A DNA stretch of 47,866 nt from an uncultured Lachnospiraceae bacterium (GTDB taxonomy: Bacteria; Bacillota; Clostridia; Lachnospirales; Lachnospiraceae), in contig CASWVG010000016.1 of assembly GCA_949472775.1 (NCBI GenBank), positions 1-47,866 of the forward strand, written 5' to 3'. Each line of letters begins with the position of its first letter. The first letter of the stretch is position 1. The notes beneath the pieces were generated by a model, which saw only the letters and a program-made list of their open reading frames with translations, made no database searches and had not been told where the DNA came from. The translations under genes were made by a program, and so were the position numbers. Below, piece after piece: positions 15,384 to 23,622 of the stretch.

Positions 15384-16565
15384 ATGGGCTTTATTAAGAG
15401 ACTGCTTGACAGATTCCGCAGGGATTACGACGAGTACGATGAGGAAGAGTGGGAAGAGGAGGAATCTTCGCGGGAGATAGACTTTGACAATAAGGAACAG
15501 CGAAGCGACTATGTAAAAAACTGTCTGGAGAAGATTGCGGAAGCTACTAAGGAATTAGAGAATCTGAATTTCGAGTACAATATGGTCACCTCCTACTTAA
15601 AGGACATGGAGGAGATCGAGGCGCTGCCCCCGGAGGAGAGTGACCAGCTTAAGGACTGTGCGAAGCGCGTGTCCCTTCTGCAGGAGAGAAAGACGGATTT
15701 TATGGGACGTCCCCATCGGATCACGGACGAAAAGTACCGCATGGTTGAGCGCATGGAAGATCAGATGGAGGAGGCGTTTACGAAGATTACCGACGCGGAG
15801 AATTATCGGGAACTGATCCGCAAGGACTTAAGCCGCCTGGAGGGTGAGAGACACGCCTACCTCTACAGAAAGAGTGAAGTGATGCGCATGATTTCGGATA
15901 CCAGGGGCATGGCAATTATCTGTGTGACTGCCCTGGGACTCTGTGTACTGCTGCTCTTGTTTTTGCAGTTTTTCCTTGAGATGGATACGAAGCTTGGGTA
16001 TCTGGCCACAGCGGGAGTGGCGGCGGTGGTGATCACGTTAATCTATGTGAAGCATATGGATGCCAGAAAGGAACTGCGCAGAGTAGAGACCGGTATCAAC
16101 AAAATCATTCTTTTGCAGAATAAGGTGAAAATCCGCTATGTGAACAATACCAATCTTCTCGAATATTTGTATATGAAATACGGTGTGAACAGCGCCAAAG
16201 AACTGACCGAAATGTGGGAGAATTATAAGATTGAGAAGGAGGAGCGGGAGAAATTCCGCAGGGCGGAACTGGATCTGGATTACAGCGAACAGGAACTTCT
16301 GCAGATCTTAAAATGCTACCAGGTACAGGATCCGGCTATCTGGCTGCACCAGACGGAGGCGATTCTTGATTCTAAGGAGATGGTGGAGATCCGGCACAAC
16401 CTGATTATCCGCAGACAGTCCCTGAGACGGCGTATGGATTATAACAGGGAAGTGGTGGCTGGTACATCCCAGAGGGATATCAAGGCTCTTGTGGAGAAAT
16501 ATCCGAAATACGCGAAGGAGATTATGAAGACGGTGGAGGAGTACGAGCAGAAGTTTAATGCCTGA
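15384..16565 (+). CDS. Coiled-coil membrane protein of the DUF5717/DUF5716 operon
   Basis: The protein is 393 aa. The N terminus is strongly acidic (YDEYDEEEWEEEESSRE), followed by a long coiled coil (about 40-175), two closely spaced hydrophobic helices (about 177-197 and 205-222, with the short loop LEMDTKLGY) and another coiled coil to the C terminus. This gives a hairpin membrane anchor with both long arms in the cytoplasm. It ends the four-gene operon, 29 bp after the TPR-like gene, with AGGAG before ATG 15384. It would tether the complex to the membrane. I recognise no family. Confidence 0.65.
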   Translation: MGFIKRLLDRFRRDYDEYDEEEWEEEESSREIDFDNKEQRSDYVKNCLEKIAEATKELENLNFEYNMVTSYLKDMEEIEALPPEESDQLKDCAKRVSLLQERKTDFMGRPHRITDEKYRMVERMEDQMEEAFTKITDAENYRELIRKDLSRLEGERHAYLYRKSEVMRMISDTRGMAIICVTALGLCVLLLLFLQFFLEMDTKLGYLATAGVAAVVITLIYVKHMDARKELRRVETGINKIILLQNKVKIRYVNNTNLLEYLYMKYGVNSAKELTEMWENYKIEKEEREKFRRAELDLDYSEQELLQILKCYQVQDPAIWLHQTEAILDSKEMVEIRHNLIIRRQSLRRRMDYNREVVAGTSQRDIKALVEKYPKYAKEIMKTVEEYEQKFNA

Positions 16566-16576
16566 CGTTACGGGCT

Positions 16577-16600
16577 TTTTCGGGCATCCATGCCCGAAAA
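16577..16600. repeat. 10-bp perfect palindrome after the four-gene operon
   Basis: TTTTCGGGCA and TGCCCGAAAA pair perfectly around a 4-nt loop. The T run is on the 5' side and the A run on the 3' side, so no U-tract follows the stem on either strand. It may be an mRNA 3'-end hairpin but is not a canonical intrinsic terminator. Confidence 0.6.
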
Positions 16601-16801
16601 TTGCCGGGTACTGAACGGAATATTAACAAAATCTCATTTTCCTGCGCTGGGACAACTTCGTGAACAATTTGTGTATTCTGCTATTATAGTTTTAAGACAT
16701 CTTACGGTATTGTAATTTTATAGGTAATTAGATCATTGCGAAACACAAGAATGATAATGGTTTCGAGATTATACGATAAAGAGAGTAGAAAGGAAAAAAC
16801 G

Positions 16802-18253
16802 ATGAGTACAGATAAGTATGTAAGCCCCCTGTCGGAGCGGTATGCGAGTAAGGAGATGCAGTATATTTTTTCCCCGGATATGAAGTTTCGGACGTGGCGG
16901 CGGTTGTGGATCGCGCTGGCGGAGACGGAGATGGAGCTGGGGCTTTCCCAGAACGGCAAGCCTGTCATCACGAAAGAGCAGATTGACGAGCTTAAAAAGT
17001 ATGCGGAGGACATCAATTACGATGTGGCGAAGGCCAGAGAGAAGGAAGTGCGCCACGATGTGATGAGCCATGTCTACGCTTACGGACAACAGTGCCCCAA
17101 GGCGGCGGGCATCATCCATCTCGGAGCGACCTCCTGCTATGTGGGGGACAATACGGATATGATCGTGATGCGAGAGGCGCTTCGTCTGGTAAAGAAAAAG
17201 CTGGTGAATGTGATCGCGGAGCTTGCAAAGTTTGCGCAGGAGTACAAGGATCTGCCGACGCTTGCTTTCACCCATTTCCAGCCGGCACAGCCTACCACGG
17301 TGGGAAAACGGGCGACCCTCTGGGCGCAGGAGTTTTGTCTCGATCTGGAAGATCTGGATTATGTGCTGGGGAGTCTGAAACTCTTAGGATCCAAGGGCAC
17401 CACGGGCACACAGGCGTCCTTCCAGGAGCTTTTTGACGGCGATCAGGAAACCATAGATAAGATCGACCCCATGATTGCACAGAAGATGGGATTTGAAAAA
17501 TGCTATCCCGTGTCCGGGCAGACCTACTCCCGCAAGGTGGATACGAGAGTGTGCAACATTCTGGCGGGCATCGCGGCTTCCGCCCACAAGATGTCAAACG
17601 ACATCCGCCTGCTCCAGCATTTGAAGGAGGTGGAGGAGCCTTTTGAGAAGAGCCAGATCGGTTCCTCGGCAATGGCTTACAAGAGAAATCCCATGCGCAG
17701 TGAGCGCATTGCATCCCTCGCCCGTTTCGTGATGGTGGACGCCTTAAATCCGGCGATCACCTCGGCGGTCCAGTGGTTTGAGCGGACGCTGGACGATTCG
17801 GCAAATAAGCGGCTGTCTGTCCCCGAGGCGTTTCTGGCGGTGGACGGCATTCTGGACTTGTGCCTGAACGTGGTGGATGGTCTGGTTGTATACGATAAAG
17901 TGATCACAAAGCGGCTGATGAGCGAACTGCCCTTCATGGCGACGGAGAATATTATGATGGACGCTGTCAAAGCCGGGGGCGACAGACAGGAACTGCACGA
18001 GAAGATCAGAGAGCTCTCCATGATCGCCGGAGCCAATGTGAAGAAGGAAGGGAAGGAGAACAATCTTCTGGAGCTGATCGCAGCCGACCCTGCCTTCAAC
18101 ATGAGCCTGGAGGATCTGCAAAAGACGATGGAGCCTTCTAATTATGTGGGCCGTGCACCGCTGCAGGTGGAGAAGTTCTTAAAAGAGATCGTGAATCCGA
18201 TTCTCACGGAGAATAAGGAGCTTCTGGGAGTGACGGCGGAAATTACAGTATAA
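16802..18253 (+). CDS. purB: Adenylosuccinate lyase
   Basis: The protein is 483 aa. It acts twice in purine synthesis, cleaving SAICAR to AICAR and adenylosuccinate to AMP, each with release of fumarate. Fumarase/aspartase superfamily motifs are clear: THFQPAQPTT at 157-166 and the signature GSSAMAYKRNPMRSE at 287-301 with the mobile catalytic serine. A tetrameric cytoplasmic enzyme is expected. ATG 16802 is preceded by AAAGGAAAAAACG; in-frame ATGs from 16736 lack a ribosome site. It is monocistronic and ends in a clear terminator. purA, the preceding step for AMP, is at 36042 rather than adjacent. Confidence 0.95.
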   Translation: MSTDKYVSPLSERYASKEMQYIFSPDMKFRTWRRLWIALAETEMELGLSQNGKPVITKEQIDELKKYAEDINYDVAKAREKEVRHDVMSHVYAYGQQCPKAAGIIHLGATSCYVGDNTDMIVMREALRLVKKKLVNVIAELAKFAQEYKDLPTLAFTHFQPAQPTTVGKRATLWAQEFCLDLEDLDYVLGSLKLLGSKGTTGTQASFQELFDGDQETIDKIDPMIAQKMGFEKCYPVSGQTYSRKVDTRVCNILAGIAASAHKMSNDIRLLQHLKEVEEPFEKSQIGSSAMAYKRNPMRSERIASLARFVMVDALNPAITSAVQWFERTLDDSANKRLSVPEAFLAVDGILDLCLNVVDGLVVYDKVITKRLMSELPFMATENIMMDAVKAGGDRQELHEKIRELSMIAGANVKKEGKENNLLELIAADPAFNMSLEDLQKTMEPSNYVGRAPLQVEKFLKEIVNPILTENKELLGVTAEITV

Positions 18254-18265
18254 ATTGCTCTCATG

Positions 18266-18302
18266 CGGGAGAATGTCTGAAAACGGCATTCTCCCGTTTC
18301 GG
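18266..18302 (+). terminator. purB intrinsic terminator
   Basis: CGGGAGAATG (18266-18275) and CATTCTCCCG (18287-18296) form a perfect 10-bp stem with an 11-nt loop, followed by TTTCGGCTT. It begins 13 bp after the purB stop. Confidence 0.75.
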
Positions 18303-18641
18303 CTTATAAACCAGTATAAATTTTCAATTTGGGTTTCTGAAAGCTGTAGCATAGGGCTTGCTTTTCACAAAGGTTCCAGGCTGGTGTTTTTAAAGCGTTT
18401 GGGAAATGGTAAACATGGTAAGCTTTTATAAGGCGTGGCAAAATATGACCGTTACTTCCTCTGTACGATGTGATATGTTGTGAACTGTAGATGTAAACAT
18501 TTCCGGTAAACGCAGTATTTTAGAGGAAATGGGGAATCTGCTAAAATACAACATATGCGCCTCATGCTATGGAGCGATCAAGGGGGAACAAAGTTCCCCC
18601 ATTGCATTAAAAATGCCAATGGCGGTATTGTGAAAAAGCTG
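18303..18641. other. Gene-free stretch with stacked hairpins, possible oriT or integration remnant
   Basis: I find no gene here. Three dyads lie close together: GTATTTTAG (18515-18523) with CTAAAATAC (18541-18549), 9 bp perfect around 17 nt; GGGGGAAC (18582-18589) with GTTCCCCC (18593-18600) around AAA; and ATTGCATT with AATGCCAAT just after (18601-18620). Truncated element genes follow on the right. Dyad clusters like this occur at transfer origins and attachment sites of integrative elements, so a relic of one is possible. Confidence 0.4.
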
Positions 18642-18670
18642 TTGACGGAAACACTGATAGGTGTTAACAT
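18642..18670 (+). promoter_or_regulatory. Promoter of the antisense-type RNA
   Basis: TTGACG (18642-18647), a 17-bp spacer and TAACAT (18665-18670) form a reasonable sigma-A promoter. It points towards the bidirectional terminator at 18730-18769 and the 3' end of the small toxin-like gene on the other strand. Confidence 0.5.
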
Positions 18671-18676
18671 ATTTTA

Positions 18677-18770
18677 TAGAAAAAGGTGTTACCGTAAAGC
18701 AACGGTTCGCCTCAGTTATGTGGTTATCAAAAAAAGCAACCTAACTTTGGTCGGTGCGGTTGCTTTTTTG
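18677..18770 (+). ncRNA. Candidate type I antitoxin RNA
   Basis: The predicted transcript runs about 95 nt from near 18677 to the terminator at 18769. Its 5' part folds as a hairpin (GGTG/CGCC and ACCGT/ACGGT within 18685-18712). Its 3' part is antisense to the end of the toxin-like frame on the minus strand. Convergent RNAs sharing a terminator are the usual layout of txpA/ratA-like or par-like type I modules. No reading frame of note lies in it. Confidence 0.45.
18730..18769. terminator. Bidirectional terminator of the type I-like module
   Basis: AAAAAAGCAACC (18730-18741) pairs perfectly with GGTTGCTTTTTT (18758-18769) around a 16-nt loop. The flanking A and T runs let it terminate RNA from both strands. 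Confidence 0.75.
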
Positions 18771-18875
18771 ATGTCTTTTATTTCTTCCGGTCTGCCGGAT
18801 ACTGATCACTGTGACGATGATGCTGATAACCGTCACTACAATACCGGCAAGTTCCAAAATCATTCCGAACACCAA
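18741..18875 (-). CDS. Small membrane peptide, candidate type I toxin (holin-like)
   Basis: The 44-aa peptide is one hydrophobic helix (LELAGIVVTVISIIVTVISI) followed by a basic tail (RQTGRNKRHQKSNRTDQS), the typical form of type I toxins that insert in the membrane. A TTG at 18875 or GTG at 18872 follows a GGAAGG ribosome site (18885-18890); an internal ATG at 18863 overlaps the TGA of an upstream 14-codon leader frame (18904-18860), suggesting translational coupling. The stop lies inside the bidirectional terminator, and a convergent RNA covers the 3' end. It belongs with the mobile-element remnant. I am fairly sure of the architecture and less sure that it is toxic. Confidence 0.5.
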   Translation of the reverse strand: MVFGMILELAGIVVTVISIIVTVISIRQTGRNKRHQKSNRTDQS

Positions 18876-18904
18876 TAGTGCTTACCTTCCGCTTGATTTT
18901 CCAT
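18860..18904 (-). CDS. Leader ORF of the toxin-like gene
   Basis: ATG 18904 opens a 14-codon frame (MENQAEGKHYWCSE) after a strong GGGGGAGGGG. Its TGA overlaps the internal ATG of the small membrane peptide as ATGA. It probably regulates translation of that peptide. Confidence 0.35.
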   Translation of the reverse strand: MENQAEGKHYWCSE

Positions 18905-19044
18905 ATGTATCCCCTCCCCCGGTACTGGAAGCTCTCAAAATGTACTCATTTTGGCAAAAGGCGAACCGCTACCCGTTTTGGTAACACCCACATATATTCT
19001 GACATAGTGACAGCGTTTTGCAAGATACGACAATAAATAAAACT

Positions 19045-19236
19045 CTATTTTTTCGTTTTTTTCTTTTCCCGTGATCTGTAAACATTAAACCGGTTCTTGC
19101 ACTTCTGGCTGCAAAATTCATTTCCCTTCCTGCTTGTAACAACGGCTCTGTTACAGTGCTTGCACATACGCATATCGCTGTCCTTATCCGTGAGCATGAA
19201 TGAGAAGCACATCTGCACCATGACGAGCAGGGGCAT
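19045..19236 (-). pseudogene. C-terminal fragment of a zinc-ribbon element protein
   Basis: About 61 residues remain, with CKHC and FCSQKC zinc-binding pairs and a basic end (NRFNVYRSREKKKTKK). This tail resembles proteins carried by Firmicutes integrative elements, but I cannot name the family. The reading frame upstream (above about 19236) turns into the antisense of another fragment, so the gene is cut by a rearrangement there. No start or promoter is visible. Confidence 0.5.
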
Positions 19237-19239
19237 CAT

Positions 19240-19941
19240 GTGCGGACGAAGAAAGAGATTCTTGACAGGGACGGAAATATCCGCAAAGGTTGCAAAATCA
19301 TTAAAAAAGGCGAAGTATATGAGCGTAAGATTTTTACCGTCAAAGACGGACGTTTTAAGCAGGAATCTTTCTTGGATGAAGCAAAGGGTTTTTATACGGA
19401 TCTGATCAACCAGATGGTGATCCATGATAAAGATCGGCTCAGCATATTTGATAAAAACGGCCCGTACCTTGCGACAAAGAAGGTCGGCAAAAATAATCCC
19501 AAGGCGGAGGTAATAAAAGCAGACAATGAGATACGCATGGAATGGAACAGGGCAGTTTTTGAGCGTGAGACAAAGCGTGATAAGCTGAAAGAAGAATTAT
19601 CTGAATGTACGGGTATCTTCAAGGGCGGCAGGCGTAAGGAATTGCAGCAGGAGATTGACGGTATCAACGATCAGATTTCAAATATGAAAAAGCGGCTTTC
19701 TTCTATTGTGAGGAAATATAAATTTGATTCTGTGCAGGCGTTCTATAAAGAATTGAAAGCAGCCAAGGGTGAGTATCTTGATTATCAAGCGGATTGTGCA
19801 AAGTATGAAAAAATCTACGGGGAAAAAGCGGCAGATTCCGTGAGTATCAGAGACAGGCTCAGGCAGAAAGAGCAGGAAGTAAAGATAAGGGAAGCGGGCA
19901 GAGTGCATCAGGCAAGTCAGAAAGATAAGGGGGCGAGGTAA
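19240..19941 (+). pseudogene. Truncated mobilisation/relaxase-like protein, C-terminal part
   Basis: The frame encodes 233 residues: a beta-rich start (KKGEVYERKIFTVKDGRF), then a long charged coiled coil ending in SIRDRLRQKEQEVKIREAGR. It resembles C-terminal regions of relaxase or mobilisation proteins of Lachnospiraceae elements, from memory and without certainty. The only start is a GTG without a ribosome site and the frame is open only back to 19204, at the same breakpoint that truncates the opposite-strand zinc-ribbon gene. I therefore treat it as a 5'-deleted gene. Confidence 0.45.
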
Positions 19942-19997
19942 AGGGCCTTCTTAAAAACCCGCCTTGCAGAAAAAAGTGCAGGCGACAGGACAGGGGC

Positions 19998-20075
19998 ATG
20001 AAGAAAACAAAAAATAAGCAGAGGGATATGTACACGGCAGTCCCCAATTCTTTGTATCGGCTATGTGTCGCTTGA
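19998..20075 (+). pseudogene. 25-codon remnant of an element gene start
   Basis: ATG 19998 after CAGGGG opens MKKTKNKQRDMYTAVPNS and stops at TGA 20073-20075. The good start context and abrupt end look like the first codons of a gene cut by deletion. It marks the right edge of the mobile-element remnant. The stretch from 20076 to 20240 has no gene I can support. Confidence 0.3.
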
Positions 20076-20242
20076 CAAGGTTTTAATTTGTATAGGGAGA
20101 CAGTATGAAAAGAATATTTTTTACAATGTCAAGTCACTGCTAACAGGTGCTTAGATATAAGTTCTAATTTGCTGTTTTCGTAGGCGGGATAATGCAAAAG
20201 CTAAAATTACATGGACATTTCTGCCTCTGTGATATTGATAAG

Positions 20243-20269
20243 ATTTCTGCAACATTTCCTGGTTATAAT
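20243..20269 (+). promoter_or_regulatory. Promoter and response-regulator operator of ABC operon 1
   Basis: Two ATTTC half-sites 11 bp apart (20243-20247 and 20254-20258) end 6 bp... upstream of TATAAT (20264-20269). There is no good -35 box, as expected of an activator-dependent promoter. The same arrangement, AAGATTTCTGCAA-ATTTCC then TATAATGAAAATA, recurs at 25686-25712 before ABC operon 2. An 11-bp phased direct repeat is typical of OmpR/PhoB-type regulators; one is encoded at 23949. Confidence 0.65.
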
Positions 20270-20332
20270 GAAAATAGTAGCATTTAGTCAGGATGATACT
20301 GAAATAAAATAATGGAGAAGGGGAGAGAGATC

Positions 20333-22795
20333 GTGGTAAGCGTATTAAAGAAAATACCAATCAGAAAAGCTGTCCGGGAAAAGGGGAAAAGTTTGTGCGT
20401 GGTTGCAGCGGTGTTTTTTACGACGGTGCTGTTTGTCATGGTATTTTCTACAGTATTCTTTGTCATGGATGCGGCGGAGGAGATGATGAAAGCGTCATCG
20501 CCCATATTGTCGGATGCGGTACTTAATGTGACGGCGGAGGAGTATGAGAGGATCTGTGCAAACCCGCGGGTGGCGGAGGCGAGTACGGGCATCATAGTTG
20601 CCAGAATGCGGGAATCTTCCGGTGCAGGACTGGTAACACTTTACGATGCCGAGGAGCAGATGGCGCGATGGATGAGGTATTATCCCGTAGAGGGACGGAT
20701 GCCTGGGAGGGGCAATGAGATTGTGGTATCCGATCAATATTTGCGGGAACGGGGGCTCACATACAGGGAGAATCTGCCGATCGATCTGACGTTTACTTAC
20801 CTTGACGAGAAGGAGTACACGGAAACATTTACCGTGGTGGGAGTATATAAGAGAGCTTTGCAGCCTTATCATGCGGTTCTGGTGTCGGACGATTTTTACG
20901 GGAAAGCCTGTGCGTATTGGGAACAGTGCGGGCTGGATCCGAGGGAGGGGGCAGATCGGCAGGCAGGCGTGATGTTCTCCTCGCGCGGAAATGTCAGGAG
21001 ATTGGCATCCATGCTGGTCATGGAGGAGGAGATTGATCTGGAGGAAGGGGAGATCTATATAAATGATATTTCCCTGCTTAGCAGTCTGGATTTCAGTACA
21101 TGGGCGGCTCTTTTGGCGCTGGTTCTTCTGGTCATGTGGCTGGGGTATCTGTTTATCTCCAATATCTTTCATCTTTCCGTGATCGGTGACGCCAGATTCT
21201 TTGGGAAACTGTCCACTAACGGGATTACGAGAAAAGAGATTAAGAAGTTGATTCGCAGCCAGAACAATATTCTGTTTCTGGCTGCCGTCGTTCCGGCACT
21301 GCTCGTGGGATATCTCTTTTCCGCGGCTGTTCTGCCGGGCATATTGAGCGCCTTCATGACGATACAGGCCAGAGGAAGCGGTAATGGAGGGATCTTTGTT
21401 CTGGCATTTGCGTTTTCTTATCTGACGGTGAGGGTCAGTGAGCGAAAACCCATGAAGCTTGCTAAGAATGCTTCTCCCATAGAAATGAAAAGATATATGG
21501 GTGGATTCAGGAGGGTGAAGACCGCAGATGACGGGGACTGCCTGAAAAAGATTGTGGTGAGGCATTTTCAGGGCGATAAGATCAAGGTGTTAAAAGTATG
21601 TGTTTCTATCGCCGTGAGCATTTTGCTTGCCAATATCTTTTATGCGGTGACGGCGGGCTTTGATGTGGAGTTGTATGTAGAGGGAGATTTGGATGCGGAT
21701 TATATTCTTGCAAAAGAGTCTGTGTTTACGAACCCGAGCCTAAATCCTGTCTCCTATGAACGGATCACACAGGAGGAGATAGCAGGGTGTCGGGGACTTC
21801 CCGGAGTGGAGGCGGCGGGCGGAGCAAGCAGATCCCATATCTGTCTTCTTCCCACGCAGGAGGAGTGGGATGCCTTCGAGGAAATTTGGGGAGAGGGTGC
21901 TTATAGTGATCCCGGTAAGATGTGGACAGGCGCGTATGGACTGGATGCTATGCTGCTGCAAAAACTTCAGCCTGTCAGAGGAACTATCGATCCCGATCAG
22001 TTCCAGACAGGAAAGTATATATTGCTGGACCCGATTCTGAGTGATGATAATAAAGAGAATGTGGCATGTTATCAGCCCGGAGATGAGGTGACAGTCCCGT
22101 TTGCAAGCGGTGAAGTGGGAACCTATACGGTAATGGCGATCGTGGAGGAACTGCCGGAATCCATGAGATTTCCGGGAAGATATTACGCAAGCAATGTTTA
22201 TCTTCCCATGTCGGAGTGGCAGGATAAGGAACAGCGGAACGATTATTACCTATATGCCTTCGATGTGAAGGAAACATTTCACGGGGAATGGGATGAGGCG
22301 ATGGAGAAGATCACTGGAGATCAGAGCGGCGGTCTTGCCTGCCGGTCGGTAAAATCGTTGGCTGAACAGGCGGGAAGATACATCAGAGGTTTAAAGCTGG
22401 CCGGCTTTGTCCTGAGTGCGATCCTGCTGGCTATGGGCGTATTGAATTTCATCAACTGTATGGTGGAGAGCGTTTACAGCAGGAGTAGGGAGTTGGCGAT
22501 TCTGGAGAGCATGGGGATCGGGCAGCGGGAGATCGAGAAGAATCTGGCGAAGGAAGGGATGCTGTATATGGCAGGCGGGTTCGTTCCGGGCTGTCTTCTG
22601 GCGGTTTTCGGGGTTTATGCGATGATCAATATGGTTCTGCAGGAGTCTTATATCGCATATCACTTTTATCTGCATATTTATCTGCTCTTTGCTGTGCTGG
22701 GCAGCGCTGTGGCGGTTTTGGTGCCGCTTGCCGCGTACCGGCAGACGGATCGGAAGGAGAAGTTCTTATATTGGATACGCTCCTGCAGAGAGTAA
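20333..22795 (+). CDS. FtsX-type ABC transporter permease
   Basis: The protein is 820 aa. It has an N-terminal membrane helix (about 21-42 region), a large extracytoplasmic domain, a first FtsX membrane block (WAALLALVLLVMWLGYLFIS and following), a second large extracytoplasmic domain and a C-terminal three-helix FtsX block (LAGFVLSAILLAMGVLNFIN, LYMAGGFVPGCLLAVFGVYA, YLLFAVLGSAVAVLVPLAAY). I chose GTG 20333 because GGGGAG precedes it and the paralogue at 26451 also begins GTG-GTA; an ATG at 20312 lacks a ribosome site. It precedes its ATPase (22945). This class exports or removes antimicrobial peptides or lipid-linked substrates, or senses them for a two-component system. Confidence 0.8.
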   Translation: MVSVLKKIPIRKAVREKGKSLCVVAAVFFTTVLFVMVFSTVFFVMDAAEEMMKASSPILSDAVLNVTAEEYERICANPRVAEASTGIIVARMRESSGAGLVTLYDAEEQMARWMRYYPVEGRMPGRGNEIVVSDQYLRERGLTYRENLPIDLTFTYLDEKEYTETFTVVGVYKRALQPYHAVLVSDDFYGKACAYWEQCGLDPREGADRQAGVMFSSRGNVRRLASMLVMEEEIDLEEGEIYINDISLLSSLDFSTWAALLALVLLVMWLGYLFISNIFHLSVIGDARFFGKLSTNGITRKEIKKLIRSQNNILFLAAVVPALLVGYLFSAAVLPGILSAFMTIQARGSGNGGIFVLAFAFSYLTVRVSERKPMKLAKNASPIEMKRYMGGFRRVKTADDGDCLKKIVVRHFQGDKIKVLKVCVSIAVSILLANIFYAVTAGFDVELYVEGDLDADYILAKESVFTNPSLNPVSYERITQEEIAGCRGLPGVEAAGGASRSHICLLPTQEEWDAFEEIWGEGAYSDPGKMWTGAYGLDAMLLQKLQPVRGTIDPDQFQTGKYILLDPILSDDNKENVACYQPGDEVTVPFASGEVGTYTVMAIVEELPESMRFPGRYYASNVYLPMSEWQDKEQRNDYYLYAFDVKETFHGEWDEAMEKITGDQSGGLACRSVKSLAEQAGRYIRGLKLAGFVLSAILLAMGVLNFINCMVESVYSRSRELAILESMGIGQREIEKNLAKEGMLYMAGGFVPGCLLAVFGVYAMINMVLQESYIAYHFYLHIYLLFAVLGSAVAVLVPLAAYRQTDRKEKFLYWIRSCRE

Positions 22796-22853
22796 AGCAT
22801 TCAGCGTCTCTAAGGCGTCAAAGAGCGGTGCCTAAGTGCTGTTGCATGTTTGG

Positions 22854-22911
22854 GAGAATGCCCAAGGACAGGCATTCTCTACACAGATTTGAGATTCCGT
22901 GCAGCGGAATC
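22854..22911 (+). terminator. Two intercistronic hairpins, possible partial terminator
   Basis: GAGAATGCC (22854-22862) pairs with GGCATTCTC (22871-22879), and GATTCCG (22893-22899) pairs with CGGAATC (22905-22911). They lie between the permease and ATPase genes of operon 1. There is no clear U-tract, so mRNA processing or partial attenuation is as likely as termination. Confidence 0.4.
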
Positions 22912-22944
22912 ATGGCGGTTAGCGTGTGAGTAGGAGGACTGAAC

Positions 22945-23622
22945 ATGGAGAGAGAGATCGTAGTAGATATCAAAGATGTGAGCAAAGAGTATGAAAGTCA
23001 ATCCGGCAAAGTTCCAGTGCTTGAAAACGTCAGTATCAGTATCAATAAAGGGGAATTTGTGGGAATCGTAGGGGATTCCGGCAGTGGGAAGACCACGCTG
23101 CTGAATCTGATCGGAGGAATGGACTGTGTCAGCAGCGGATCGATCACGGTCGCCGGGGATGTGATATCCGACTTTGACGATAAACAACGGACTATATACC
23201 GGCGAAAGCGTGTAGGGTTCATCTTTCAGGATTATAATCTGATTAACGAACTGACGGTATATGAGAATATCATTCTGCCGTTCCAGCTAAAGAAAAAAGA
23301 ATGCAAGGAAGACTTGATCGACAAATTTCTGGTTAAGCTGAAGCTGGAGGAGAAGAAAAATGCGTTCCCCATGCAGTTGTCAGGAGGGGAGCAGCAGAGG
23401 GCAGCGATCTTGAGGGCGCTTCTTTGCGAACCGGATATCATTCTGGCGGATGAGCCGACAGGAAATCTGGACAGCAAGAATACGCAGATGGTGGTGGGAC
23501 TTCTGCGTTACTTTTCCGAACATATGGGGAAGACAATTCTTTTCGTCACGCATAATATGGCGTTGACCAGCGGGTGCAGCCGCGTGATCGCGGTGAAGGA
23601 CGGAAAAGTCGTGAAAGGTTGA
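22945..23622 (+). CDS. ABC transporter ATP-binding protein (LolD/MacB-type)
   Basis: The protein is 225 aa. The Walker A is GDSGSGKTT, the Q-loop FIFQDYNL, the signature LSGGEQQRAAI, the Walker B IILADEPTGNLDS and the switch His is in FVTHN. It energises the FtsX-type permease encoded 149 bp upstream. Strong GGAGG precedes ATG 22945. The distance to the permease and the hairpins between them suggest that the two are not made in equal amounts. Confidence 0.9.
   Translation: MEREIVVDIKDVSKEYESQSGKVPVLENVSISINKGEFVGIVGDSGSGKTTLLNLIGGMDCVSSGSITVAGDVISDFDDKQRTIYRRKRVGFIFQDYNLINELTVYENIILPFQLKKKECKEDLIDKFLVKLKLEEKKNAFPMQLSGGEQQRAAILRALLCEPDIILADEPTGNLDSKNTQMVVGLLRYFSEHMGKTILFVTHNMALTSGCSRVIAVKDGKVVKG

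Noticed and set aside
16577-16600. Palindrome as an intrinsic terminator
   Set aside because: The T run is before and the A run after the stem on both strands, so no U-tract follows the hairpin.
18555-18878. Plus-strand frame of about 107 codons
   Set aside because: It runs through the antisense RNA, the terminator and the toxin-like gene on the other strand, and lacks a ribosome site.
20495-21565. 356-codon minus-strand frame opposite the ABC permease
   Set aside because: The plus strand encodes a clear FtsX-type permease; the antisense frame is rich in His, Arg and Pro as expected of a shadow frame.
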